From contig CAYXZZ010000064.1 of NCBI GenBank assembly GCA_964470055.1, positions 1-6,633 of the forward strand: a stretch of 6,633 bases of DNA, in the 5' to 3' direction. This document shows, in pieces, positions 1 to 6,478 of the stretch (within the stretch, counting starts at the first letter, position 1; every line of letters starts with the position of its first letter). The position numbers and the translations under genes are program-made. The notes under the pieces are model-generated. The model saw only the letters and a program-made list of their open reading frames with translations, had not been told where the DNA came from and did no database searches. This DNA comes from JAEDES01 sp964470055 (GTDB lineage: Bacteria > Bacillota_I > Bacilli_A > RF39 > UBA660).

Positions 1-322
1 ACGTGAATTATTAGTAATCCGTGTATTAGGTGGAAGCAAGGTAAAAACAGGTAACATTGGTGACGTAGTAGTTGGAACAGTTAAGAGTGCAATTCCTAAC
101 TCACCAGTTAAAAAAGGAAAAGTTGTAAAAGCAGTTATCGTTCGTAGTCGTCAAGGCGTTCGTCGTGAAGATGGAAGTTACATTAAGTTCGATGACAATG
201 CTTGTGTTATCATTCGTGATGACAAGAGTCCAGTAGGAACTCGTATTTTTGGACCAGTAGCAAGAGAACTTCGTGATAAAGATTACATGAAAATTGTTTC
301 TTTAGCCAAAGAAGTTTTATAA
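1..322 (+). CDS. rplN: 50S ribosomal protein L14 (5' partial)
   Basis: L14 is a large-subunit protein that binds 23S rRNA and sits at the interface with the 30S subunit. The window opens inside the gene: base 1 is the last base of a codon and the frame reads from base 2, giving 106 residues that begin RELLVIRVLGG and end in a TAA at 320-322. The family is normally about 122 residues, so some 16 N-terminal residues lie upstream of the window. Recognisable L14 segments include the KKGKVVKAVIVRSRQGVRR stretch in the middle, then the FDDNACVIIRD segment, and near the C-terminus GTRIFGPVARELR. Arginine is encoded almost only by CGT (nine CGT, one AGA). It is followed 13 bases later by rplX, the usual spc operon order. 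The identification is secure; only the start is missing. Confidence 0.97.
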   Translation, partial: RELLVIRVLGGSKVKTGNIGDVVVGTVKSAIPNSPVKKGKVVKAVIVRSRQGVRREDGSYIKFDDNACVIIRDDKSPVGTRIFGPVARELRDKDYMKIVSLAKEVL

Positions 323-335
323 GAGGAGGATAAAT

Positions 336-647
336 ATGAACTTTAAAGTAGGAGATGAAGTTGTAGTTATCACTGGTTCTGATAAAGGTAAAACAGGAAA
401 AATTGTTAAAACATTAAGAGATGAAAATAAAGTAGTAGTTGAAGGTGTAAATATTGTTAAAAAACATCAAAAACCTACAGGACAAGAAAGTGGTGGAATT
501 CTAGAAGTAGAAGCTCCAATCAATGCATCAAATGTTATGATAGTTGATCCTAAGACTAAAAAAAGAACTAGAATAGGACATACAACTGATACAAAAACAG
601 GTAAAAAAATTAGAATCGCAAAAAAATCAAACGAGAAGATTGATTAA
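336..647 (+). CDS. rplX: 50S ribosomal protein L24
   Basis: L24 binds the 5' domain of 23S rRNA and is one of the proteins that start large-subunit assembly. The product has 103 residues, the same length as typical Firmicutes L24. A KOW motif fills the N-terminus (about residues 3-30), with the GSDKGKTGK turn at 14-22. The family segment VEGVNIVKKHQKP follows at about 35-47, and the C-terminal part is very basic. The ATG is supported by a strong Shine-Dalgarno sequence, AGAGGAGGA at 322-330, six bases upstream; this site overlaps the rplN stop codon. All four arginines are AGA, unlike the CGT-rich rplN just upstream. I see no truncation or unusual residues. Confidence 0.98.
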   Translation: MNFKVGDEVVVITGSDKGKTGKIVKTLRDENKVVVEGVNIVKKHQKPTGQESGGILEVEAPINASNVMIVDPKTKKRTRIGHTTDTKTGKKIRIAKKSNEKID

Positions 648-664
648 TTGGAAGGAGGGTAACT

Positions 665-1204
665 ATGAACCGCCTAAAAGAGAAATACTTAAATGAAGTT
701 GTTTCAAGTTTAATGAATAAATATAATTATAAGTCAGTAATGGAAGTTCCAAAATTAGAAAAGATTGTTATCAATATGGGAGTTGGAGATGCAACTGGAA
801 ATTCTAAATTATTAGATGCTGCAGTAGCAGATTTAGCTAAAATCTCTGGACAAAAACCAGTAGTAACAAGAGCTAAAAAATCAATCGCTGGATTTAAAGT
901 TAGAGAAAATCAAGCAATTGGTTGCAAAGTTACTTTAAGAGGAGATAATATGTATAACTTCTTAGATAAGTTAATATCTATCTCTTTACCTCAAGTAAGA
1001 GACTTCCGTGGTGTTAGCCCTAAAGCATTCGATGGTAGAGGAAACTACACTATGGGATTAAAAGAACAATTAATCTTTTCAGAAATTAATTATGACGATG
1101 TTGTAAAAGTTCGCGGTATGGATATCGTGTTCGTAACAACAGCTAAAACAAATGAAGAATCATTCGACTTATTAAATGGACTTGGAATTCCTTTTAGAAA
1201 GTAA
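665..1204 (+). CDS. rplE: 50S ribosomal protein L5
   Basis: L5 is a 5S rRNA-binding protein of the central protuberance and contacts the P-site tRNA. The 179-residue length matches the bacterial family. The L5 signature is visible as LEKIVINMGVGDA (residues 31-43). It is followed by KPVVTRAKKSIAGFKVRE (64-81), the FRGVSPKAFDGRGNY segment (114-128) and the FSEINYDD stretch (138-145). The protein ends with GLGIPFRK, as is common in the family. The start is supported by AAGGAGGG at 652-659, six bases before the ATG; 17 bases separate it from rplX. In gammaproteobacteria the spc operon is repressed by S8 binding near the rplE start. I see no obvious equivalent hairpin here, and that control is not expected in Firmicutes. 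Confidence 0.98.
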   Translation: MNRLKEKYLNEVVSSLMNKYNYKSVMEVPKLEKIVINMGVGDATGNSKLLDAAVADLAKISGQKPVVTRAKKSIAGFKVRENQAIGCKVTLRGDNMYNFLDKLISISLPQVRDFRGVSPKAFDGRGNYTMGLKEQLIFSEINYDDVVKVRGMDIVFVTTAKTNEESFDLLNGLGIPFRK

Positions 1205-1219
1205 AATGGGAGGAAAATT

Positions 1220-1405
1220 ATGGCAAAGAAAAGTATGATAATTAAAGCTAATAGACCACAAAAGTTCAAAGTACGTGAATATACAAGATGTACAAGATGT
1301 GGTCGTCCACACGCAGTTATGAGTAAATTCGGAATCTGCCGTATTTGCTTCCGTGAATTAGCTTATAAAGGACAAATACCAGGAATTAAAAAATCAAGTT
1401 GGTAA
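1220..1405 (+). CDS. rpsN: 30S ribosomal protein S14, zinc-binding type Z
   Basis: S14 is a late-assembling protein of the 30S head. This is the short zinc-ribbon paralogue type: 61 residues, with CxxC pairs at C24/C27 and C40/C43, compared with about 89-101 residues in zinc-independent S14. The sequence around the first pair (YTRCTRCGRPHAV) and second pair (GICRICFRELA) is diagnostic, and the KSSW terminus is typical. The ATG follows GGGAGGA (1208-1214) by five bases, and the gene sits 15 bases after rplE. In several Firmicutes a zinc-free S14 copy is encoded elsewhere and induced by zinc limitation; whether this genome has one cannot be told from here. The tryptophan before the stop is TGG. 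Confidence 0.98.
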   Translation: MAKKSMIIKANRPQKFKVREYTRCTRCGRPHAVMSKFGICRICFRELAYKGQIPGIKKSSW

Positions 1406-1410
1406 TTGGA

Positions 1411-1417
1411 AAGGAGG
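1411..1417 (+). promoter_or_regulatory. Ribosome binding site of rpsH (decides the start)
   Basis: AAGGAGG is a perfect match to the anti-Shine-Dalgarno core and lies nine bases before the ATG at 1427. It falls inside the reading frame that would result from the upstream TTG at 1406, so translation must begin at 1427 rather than at the longer start. Confidence 0.9.
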
Positions 1418-1426
1418 AAAATTAAA

Positions 1427-1825
1427 ATGGCAGTAGTAACAGATACAATTGCAGATATGTTAACACGTATTCGTAATGCTAACCAAATGCGTTATGAAGA
1501 AGTAACAGTTCCTGCTTCAAATATTAAAAAAGAAATCGCAAGAATTCTTAAAGAAGAAGGATTTATTAAAGATTACAAAATCGTTAGTGATGACGCTCAA
1601 GGAACAATCGTTCTAACATTAAAATATAACAAGAAAGAAAGAGTTATCACTGGTCTAAAGAGAATTTCCAAACCAGGACTTCGTGTATATGCTAAGAATG
1701 ATGAAATTCCTAAAGTATTAAATGGATTAGGAATTGCAATCATTTCTACATCAAAAGGAATTATGACAGATAAAGAAGCTCGTAAACAAAATATAGGTGG
1801 AGAAGTTCTAGCTTATATTTGGTAA
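1427..1825 (+). CDS. rpsH: 30S ribosomal protein S8
   Basis: S8 is a primary 16S rRNA-binding protein (central domain, helices 21 and 25) that organises the 30S platform. The 132-residue product has the expected N-terminus, VTDTIADMLTRIRNANQ. It also has the C-terminal S8 signature GIAIISTSKGIMTDKEAR at about 102-119, and it ends in IW. The chosen ATG gives the exact usual family length. An in-frame TTG at 1406 would add seven residues (MERRKIK), but these are encoded by the Shine-Dalgarno region itself, so I reject it. Two consecutive in-frame TAA codons end the gene (1823-1828). In E. coli S8 is the autoregulator of the spc operon; whether it regulates here is unknown. Confidence 0.98.
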   Translation: MAVVTDTIADMLTRIRNANQMRYEEVTVPASNIKKEIARILKEEGFIKDYKIVSDDAQGTIVLTLKYNKKERVITGLKRISKPGLRVYAKNDEIPKVLNGLGIAIISTSKGIMTDKEARKQNIGGEVLAYIW

Positions 1826-1893
1826 TAAGACAAAGATAGTTTGAAACCCATGGGAACGTGGTAAATTTAAAATGAGATATAGGAGGTGTCAAT
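1826..1893 (+). promoter_or_regulatory. rpsH-rplF spacer with possible small RNA hairpin
   Basis: This 68-base spacer is by far the longest gap in the window. It holds a second in-frame TAA, then a non-AT-rich core around 1843-1862 that contains the palindrome CCCATGGG (1847-1854), and finally a strong AGGAGGTG (1881-1888) five bases before the rplF ATG. By hand, 1840-1851 can pair imperfectly with 1858-1865: UUU with AAA, a GAA bulge, ACC with GGU, a C bulge, AU with GU, and a GGGAAC loop. That stem is weak, and I see no run of T after it, so it is not an intrinsic terminator. It may be a protein-binding or translation-control element, or simply a spacer. I see no clear promoter in it. Confidence 0.35.
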
Positions 1894-2424
1894 ATGAGCC
1901 GTATTGGAAATCGTATAATTACAGTTCCTGCAGGTGTTACTGTTGAATTAAAAGATAATATCGTAACAGTTAAAGGGCCTAAGGGAGAATTAACACAACC
2001 AATGTTAAAAGACATTACAATGAAACAAGAAGAAAATCAAATAACATTAGAACGTAAAAACGAAAATGCCAAAGCAATGCATGGGACAATGAATGCCTTA
2101 ATCACTAACATGATTAAAGGTGTTACTGATGGATATGCTAAAACACTTGAAATCATCGGTGTTGGATATCGTTTCAATGTTCAAGGACAAAAATTAGTAA
2201 TCAGCGCTGGTTATTCACATCCAGTAAACATGGATGTACCAGCAGGATTAACAGTAGAAGCCAACGGAAATACTGAAATTACTATCAAAGGTATTGATAA
2301 AGTATTAGTTGGAGAATTCGCTGCCAAAGTTAGAGAAGTAAGACAACCCGAACCATACAAAGGTAAAGGAATTCGTTACAAAGATGAACATATTGTTCGT
2401 AAAGAAGGAAAGAAAGCTGCTTAA
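1894..2424 (+). CDS. rplF: 50S ribosomal protein L6
   Basis: L6 binds 23S rRNA near the sarcin-ricin loop and the factor-binding site. The 176-residue protein (about 175-180 is usual) shows the two repeated L6 domains. The N-terminal one begins SRIGNRIITVPAGV. The second contains TLEIIGVGYRF (84-94) and GYSHPV (106-111), and carries the family signature PEPYKGKGIRY at 152-162. The basic C-terminus ends KEGKKAA. The start is well supported by AGGAGGTG, one of the longest Shine-Dalgarno matches in the window. It follows the 68-base spacer after rpsH and is 22 bases ahead of rplR. Nothing is missing or disrupted. Confidence 0.98.
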   Translation: MSRIGNRIITVPAGVTVELKDNIVTVKGPKGELTQPMLKDITMKQEENQITLERKNENAKAMHGTMNALITNMIKGVTDGYAKTLEIIGVGYRFNVQGQKLVISAGYSHPVNMDVPAGLTVEANGNTEITIKGIDKVLVGEFAAKVREVRQPEPYKGKGIRYKDEHIVRKEGKKAA

Positions 2425-2446
2425 TCAGTAGGAAGGGAGAAATAAA

Positions 2447-2809
2447 ATGATAAAAAAAGAATCTCGTAATAGTATGCGTCAAATTCGTCATGAAAGAATT
2501 CGTAAGACAATCATGGGAACAAGCGCAACTCCAAGATTATGTGTATTCCGTTCAAATACAGGAATCTATGCACAAATCATTGATGACGAAACTAGAACTA
2601 CTCTTGTATCTGCTTCCTCATTAGATAAAGATTTAAAACTTGCAAACGGAAGTAATGTAGAAGCAGCTAAAGTTGTTGGTAAAGCAATCGCCGAAAAAGC
2701 AACAAAAGCAAAAATTACAAAAGTGGTATTCGATAGAGGTGGATACCTTTATCATGGACGTGTTAAAGCTTTAGCAGAAGCTGCACGTGAAAACGGACTA
2801 GAATTCTAA
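2447..2809 (+). CDS. rplR: 50S ribosomal protein L18
   Basis: L18 binds 5S rRNA together with L5 and joins it to the central protuberance. The product is 120 residues, the usual length. It has a basic N-terminal tail (about residues 1-25), the core TPRLCVFRSNTGIYAQIIDD (28-47), and the conserved C-terminal block VVFDRGGYLYHGRVKALAEAAR (93-114) ending in GLEF. The ATG is preceded by GGAAGGGAGA (2431-2440). A downstream ATG (codon 10, MRQIRHERIRK) would also be in frame, but the upstream one has the Shine-Dalgarno site and gives the standard length. The spacer to rpsE is 12 bases. It has the expected spc operon position, and nothing is unusual. Confidence 0.97.
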   Translation: MIKKESRNSMRQIRHERIRKTIMGTSATPRLCVFRSNTGIYAQIIDDETRTTLVSASSLDKDLKLANGSNVEAAKVVGKAIAEKATKAKITKVVFDRGGYLYHGRVKALAEAARENGLEF

Positions 2810-2821
2810 TAGGAGGGTATT

Positions 2822-3331
2822 ATGCAAAAGAGAACTCAAGAACCTAAAGAAAAACTTTTAGAAGAATTAGTTATTGACGTAAAGAGCGTTGTTAAGGTTA
2901 ACAAAGGTGGACGTCAAAGAAGATATTCTGCTATAGTTGTAGTAGGTGACCGTAAAGGTAAAGTTGGATTAGGTATAGGAAAAGCAAATGAAGTACCTGA
3001 TGCAATCAAAAAAGCAATTCAAGATGCTAATAAGAATTTAATCACAATACCTCTAATCGATGGAAGAACAGTTGCTCATGAAGCAATTGGACACGCTGGA
3101 GCTGCTAGAGTAATCATCAAACCAGCTGCTGCTGGTACTGGTGTAATCGCTGGTGGATCAGTTCGTGCAATCTTAGAATTAGCAGGAATTCGTGATGTTG
3201 TCTCTAAATCACTAGGAGCAAGAACAAAATTAAATATGGCGACAGCTGCATTAAATGCATTAAAGTCTATTAAGACTGCAGAACAAGTTGCAGAACTTCG
3301 TGGAAAAACAGTAGAGGAGATATTAGGATAA
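2822..3331 (+). CDS. rpsE: 30S ribosomal protein S5
   Basis: S5 sits at the mRNA entry side of the 30S subunit and affects decoding accuracy. The protein has 169 residues, close to the usual Firmicutes length of about 166. The N-terminal double-stranded-RNA-binding-like S5 domain spans roughly residues 14-77, with KVNKGGRQRRYSAIVVVGD (25-43) and GKVGLGIGKA following. The C-terminal domain has GHAGAARVIIKPAAAGTG, then IRDVVSKSLGARTKLNMATA. The ATG follows AGGAGGG (2811-2817) by four bases. Its TAA shares a base with the ATG of rplO. In the usual order rpmD (L30) would follow directly, but here it is absent. Confidence 0.98.
   Translation: MQKRTQEPKEKLLEELVIDVKSVVKVNKGGRQRRYSAIVVVGDRKGKVGLGIGKANEVPDAIKKAIQDANKNLITIPLIDGRTVAHEAIGHAGAARVIIKPAAAGTGVIAGGSVRAILELAGIRDVVSKSLGARTKLNMATAALNALKSIKTAEQVAELRGKTVEEILG
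3314..3320 (+). promoter_or_regulatory. Ribosome binding site of rplO inside rpsE
   Basis: GAGGAGA lies within the last codons of rpsE, ten bases ahead of the rplO ATG at 3331. With the shared TAATG (3329-3333), this arrangement allows ribosomes finishing S5 to start L15 directly, so the two genes are probably translationally coupled. Confidence 0.75.
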
Positions 3332-3774
3332 TGAAATTACATGAATTAGAAAAAAATATCGGTGCTACTCATGCTAAAAAACGTGTAGGACGTGGATCAG
3401 GTAGTGGTCTTGGTAAAACAAGTGGTCGCGGACAAAAAGGACAAAAAGCACGTAGTGGTGGTAGTATCAACCCAGTATTTGAAGGTGGACAATTACCACT
3501 ATATAGAAGAATTCCAAAAAGAGGATTCTCAAATCATATGTTCAAAACAACTTACGCAGTTGTTAACTTAGAACAATTAAACGTTTTTGAAAACGGTACA
3601 GTAGTAACACCTGCATTATTAAGAGAAGCAGGAATTGTTAAAAATCAATTAGATGGAATTAAAGTTTTAGGAACAGGTAAGTTAGAAAAAAACTTAACAA
3701 TCCAAGCAAATAAATTCTCAACTAGTGCCTTAGAAAAGATTAAAGAGTCAGGTAGCAAAGCTGAGGTGATCTAG
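3331..3774 (+). CDS. rplO: 50S ribosomal protein L15
   Basis: L15 is a late-assembly protein that penetrates deep into the 23S rRNA core. It has 147 residues, the usual size. The N-terminal half is the glycine- and lysine/arginine-rich extension (RVGRGSGSGLGKTSGRGQKG at 18-37, GQKARSGG, then PKRGFSN). The globular C-terminal half contains the L15 signature region starting KVLGTGKLEKNLTIQANKFS at 111-130. The start codon overlaps the rpsE stop as TAATG. The gene ends in TAG, the only one in the window to do so, with one base before the secY ATG. Normally rpmD lies just upstream of rplO, but that gene is not here. Confidence 0.98.
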   Translation: MKLHELEKNIGATHAKKRVGRGSGSGLGKTSGRGQKGQKARSGGSINPVFEGGQLPLYRRIPKRGFSNHMFKTTYAVVNLEQLNVFENGTVVTPALLREAGIVKNQLDGIKVLGTGKLEKNLTIQANKFSTSALEKIKESGSKAEVI

Positions 3775-3775
3775 T

Positions 3776-5047
3776 ATGTTTAAAACTATGAAGCAATTGT
3801 TTACTTCAACGAATAAAGATTTACGTCATAGAATATACTTTACTCTTGGAGCATTAATGATCTTCATATTGGGAACATCAATTAGAGTTCCAGGAACAGA
3901 GGATATTACTAGCAGCCTAGGATTCTTAGAATTAATTAACATCATGGGTGGAGGAGCATTAAAAAATTTCTCAATATTTGCCCTTGGAGTTACTCCATAT
4001 ATTACTGCATCAATTATTATGCAATTATTACAGATGGATATAATTCCTTATTTTACAGAGTTAAGTAAACAAGGACCAACTGGTCGTCAAAAAATAAATC
4101 AAATAACTAGATATTTAGGAATATTCTTTGCCTTTGTAGAAGGTTATGCATTTGCCTTTGCTTTTATTGGTAAGGCAGGTAATCCAATACAATATTTATA
4201 TATTGCAACTGTATTAACTGCTGGAACAGCATTCCTATTATGGTTAGGAGATCAAATAACACAAAAAGGTATTGGCAATGGATTAAGTTTAATTATCATG
4301 GCTGGTATTATAGCAACATTACCACAAATGTTTGTCGATGCTTTCAATGGTTTAGTAGCATTTGATGGTACAGTACAAGTTATAGCTCTAGGAATTATTA
4401 AATTCTTAATGTTTGTGATATTATATTTTGCAATAGTAATTGGCATCGTATTTATTCAAGAATCCGAAAGAAGAATTCCAATTCAATATGCAAACAAATC
4501 AACAAATGCATTTGGAAGTGCAGCACAAAGTTTTATGCCAATCAAAATTAATACAGCAGGAGTAATACCAGTAATTTTCGCATCAAGTTTATTATCAATA
4601 CCAAGTATTCTTGCTCAAGTTATTAATAATGATACATTTACTTTAATTGCACAAAAATATTTAGATTATACAACTCCAGTAGGATTCCTACTATATGTAA
4701 TATTCATTTTCTTCTTTGCTTATTTCTATACATTTATTCAAATGAAACCAGAAGAATTTGCAAAGAATTTACAAGAAAATGGAGGATACATTCCAGGAAT
4801 CAGACCAGGAGATGATACCAAAAAATACATAAGTAAAGTGTTAACTAGAATAACAGTTTTAGGAGCAACTTTCTTAGTAGTAATTGCTGGATTACCAATC
4901 TTATTCTCAAAAGTTACTAGCTTGCCTACATCAGTATCAATTGGTGGTACAGGATTATTAATCGTAGTAGGAGTTGCACTAGAAACTTACAAACAACTAG
5001 AAGGAAGTATTCTTTCTAGAAGTTATAAAAGAGGATATAGAAGGTAA
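3776..5047 (+). CDS. secY: Preprotein translocase subunit SecY
   Basis: SecY is the channel subunit of the SecYEG translocon, which exports or inserts proteins at the cytoplasmic membrane with SecA or the ribosome. The 423-residue protein (usually about 430) has ten predicted membrane segments, roughly at residues 20-37, 68-90, 112-132, 140-157, 168-188, 200-227, 258-281, 301-322, 357-378 and 387-405. Visible SecY features are the plug region around GGGALKNFSIFALG (58-71), GVTPYITASIIMQLL in segment 2, and LWLGDQITQKGIGNGLSLII (155-174). The cytoplasmic loop ESERRIPIQYA (229-239) and the C5 loop GIRPGDDTKKYI (341-352), which SecA and the ribosome contact, are also present. The start is supported by GAGGTGA (3763-3769), located inside rplO. 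It is followed three bases later by adk, the standard Gram-positive arrangement. Confidence 0.98.
   Translation: MFKTMKQLFTSTNKDLRHRIYFTLGALMIFILGTSIRVPGTEDITSSLGFLELINIMGGGALKNFSIFALGVTPYITASIIMQLLQMDIIPYFTELSKQGPTGRQKINQITRYLGIFFAFVEGYAFAFAFIGKAGNPIQYLYIATVLTAGTAFLLWLGDQITQKGIGNGLSLIIMAGIIATLPQMFVDAFNGLVAFDGTVQVIALGIIKFLMFVILYFAIVIGIVFIQESERRIPIQYANKSTNAFGSAAQSFMPIKINTAGVIPVIFASSLLSIPSILAQVINNDTFTLIAQKYLDYTTPVGFLLYVIFIFFFAYFYTFIQMKPEEFAKNLQENGGYIPGIRPGDDTKKYISKVLTRITVLGATFLVVIAGLPILFSKVTSLPTSVSIGGTGLLIVVGVALETYKQLEGSILSRSYKRGYRR
5039..5044 (+). promoter_or_regulatory. Ribosome binding site of adk inside secY
   Basis: AGAAGG, in the last codons of secY, lies six bases before the adk ATG. 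It is weaker than the AGGAGG sites of the ribosomal genes; only three bases separate secY from adk, so coupling to SecY translation may help initiation. Confidence 0.55.
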
Positions 5048-5050
5048 TTT

Positions 5051-5707
5051 ATGAAGAATATTATGTTTATTGCTCCACCAGCAGCAGGAAAAGGAACTCA
5101 AGCCGAGTTAGTAACAGCAAAATATAATATTCCACACATCTCAACAGGTGATATCTTAAGAGATATTGCAAAAGAAGATAGTGAAATTGGAAATTATATT
5201 GCTGAAACCCTTGCTAGTGGAAAATTAGTAAAAGATGACATTACTTACAAATTAATTGAAGAAAGACTTGCAGCCGATGACTGTAAGAATGGATTTATTA
5301 TTGATGGTTTCCCAAGAAATCTTGACCAAGCCATTGAATATGATAAAATATTAGCAAAACTTGGTTATGAAGTTGGTAATGTAATCTTACTTGACATAGA
5401 ACCAAAAACACTTGAAAAAAGAATTACAGGAAGAAGAGTTTGTGAAGACTGTCGTACAATATTTAATATTAACGACCCAACAAACTCACCAAAAATAGAA
5501 TCTGTATGTGATAAATGTGGTGGAAAACTATATCAACGAAACGATGATAACCTAGAGGCTTTTCAAACCAGATATGCTATGTATCAAGAAAAGACAGAAC
5601 CAATCATTGAACACTACAGAGAACAAAATGTTTTACACGTAATTAACGGTGAAGACACTGTTGAAAACGTTTTTAAACAAGTAGATGAAATTATTAGCAA
5701 GAATTAA
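5051..5707 (+). CDS. adk: Adenylate kinase, long zinc-lid form, variant P-loop
   Basis: Adenylate kinase catalyses ATP + AMP to 2 ADP in the cytoplasm and balances adenine nucleotides. At 218 residues it is the long bacterial form. The AMP-binding segment has STGDILRD (31-38), and DGFPR (85-89) is intact. The zinc lid is present with C131/C134 and C153/C156. Arginines at 124, 128, 129, 163 and 174, with RNDD at 163-166, fit the nucleotide-contacting positions of the family. The unusual part is the P-loop APPAAGKGTQ (8-17): the canonical form is GxPGxGKGTQ, and here both the first and the third-last glycines of that pattern are alanine, while G13, K14, G15 and T16 remain. I infer a functional enzyme, since the rest is complete. 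The ATG lies three bases after secY. Confidence 0.96.
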   Translation: MKNIMFIAPPAAGKGTQAELVTAKYNIPHISTGDILRDIAKEDSEIGNYIAETLASGKLVKDDITYKLIEERLAADDCKNGFIIDGFPRNLDQAIEYDKILAKLGYEVGNVILLDIEPKTLEKRITGRRVCEDCRTIFNINDPTNSPKIESVCDKCGGKLYQRNDDNLEAFQTRYAMYQEKTEPIIEHYREQNVLHVINGEDTVENVFKQVDEIISKN

Positions 5708-5708
5708 C

Positions 5709-5717
5709 AGGGGATGA
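5709..5717 (+). promoter_or_regulatory. Ribosome binding site of map
   Basis: AGGGGATGA lies four bases before the map ATG at 5722. It is a less perfect Shine-Dalgarno match than those of the ribosomal genes. An ATG within it (5714) meets a stop after three codons, so it is not the start. Confidence 0.55.
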
Positions 5718-5721
5718 TTAG

Positions 5722-6474
5722 ATGATTACAATTAAAAGTAAACGCGAAATTGAACTCTTAGCAGTTGCTGGTAATATTGTCTATCAAACACATAAGTATC
5801 TACAACCATATATAAAAGAAGGTATTAAAACTATTGAGTTAGATAAGTTAGCAGAAGACTTCATCAGAAGTAAAGATGCTACACCTTCTTTTAAGGGATA
5901 CGAAGGTTTCCCTTATACTCTATGCATTAGTGTTAACTCAGAAGTAGTTCATGGTTTTCCAAGCGATAGAGTATTAAAAAATGGTGATATTGTATCTATT
6001 GATATTGGCGCATGCTATAAAGGATATCATGGAGATTCAGCTTGGACTTACAAAGTAGGCGAAGTTGATCAAGAAATAGAGTTCCTATTAGAACACACAG
6101 AAAAATCTCTATTTGTTGGTCTTGAACAAGTTAAACCAGGAAATAGAGTAGGAGACATTGGATACGCCATAGAACAATATGCAAAAGAACATAAACTTGG
6201 AGTAGTCAAAGAACTATGTGGTCATGGAGTTGGAACTTCAGTACATGAAGATCCAGAAGTGCCAAATTATGGTATTCCAAATACTGGTTCGAGACTTAAA
6301 GAAGGAATGGTTATTGCAGTAGAACCAATGCTAACCTTAGGAAGTCCGAGAATTTTCATTCATGATAATAATTGGACAATAGATACTGCAGACGGTCGTC
6401 CATCAGCTCATTTTGAACACACAGTAGTAGTAACTGCCGATGGATATAAAATCTTGACAGGAACAGGAGAGTGA
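5722..6474 (+). CDS. map: Type I methionine aminopeptidase
   Basis: The enzyme removes the initiator methionine from new proteins when the second residue is small. The 250-residue protein is a type Ia MetAP without an N-terminal extension; the B. subtilis form is of the same size. The dinuclear-metal ligands are all present: D94 (in VSIDIGA), D105 (HGDSAW), H168 (GHGVG), E201 (AVEPM) and E232 (FEHT). The active-site histidines are H77 (VVHGFP) and H175 (SVHEDP). The rest follows the family: SVNSEVVHGFP, CGHGVGTSVHEDP, EGMVIAVEPML. The ATG is fixed by its position 14 bases after adk and its ribosome binding site. It ends in TGA, the only TGA stop here, with infA starting four bases later. Confidence 0.98.
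   Translation: MITIKSKREIELLAVAGNIVYQTHKYLQPYIKEGIKTIELDKLAEDFIRSKDATPSFKGYEGFPYTLCISVNSEVVHGFPSDRVLKNGDIVSIDIGACYKGYHGDSAWTYKVGEVDQEIEFLLEHTEKSLFVGLEQVKPGNRVGDIGYAIEQYAKEHKLGVVKELCGHGVGTSVHEDPEVPNYGIPNTGSRLKEGMVIAVEPMLTLGSPRIFIHDNNWTIDTADGRPSAHFEHTVVVTADGYKILTGTGE
6465..6471 (+). promoter_or_regulatory. Ribosome binding site of infA inside map
   Basis: AGGAGAG lies in the last codons of map, seven bases before the infA ATG at 6479. It supports that start and suggests that IF1 is translated from the same transcript as map. Confidence 0.7.
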
Positions 6475-6478
6475 AAAG

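Noticed and set aside
1406..1426. Longer rpsH start at TTG 1406 (adds MERRKIK)
   Set aside because: The extra codons are the Shine-Dalgarno region itself; the ATG at 1427 has an AAGGAGG nine bases upstream and gives the usual 132-residue S8.
1847..1854. CCCATGGG as an intrinsic terminator stem
   Set aside because: The palindrome is only eight bases, leaves almost no loop, and has no T run after it; the operon continues downstream.
1761..2015. Reverse-strand open frame across the rpsH-rplF junction
   Set aside because: It overlaps two confident ribosomal genes in antisense, has no recognisable family, and most likely arises by chance.
4252..4446. Reverse-strand open frame inside secY
   Set aside because: It is a mirror of the SecY membrane segments and has no ribosome binding site or family resemblance.
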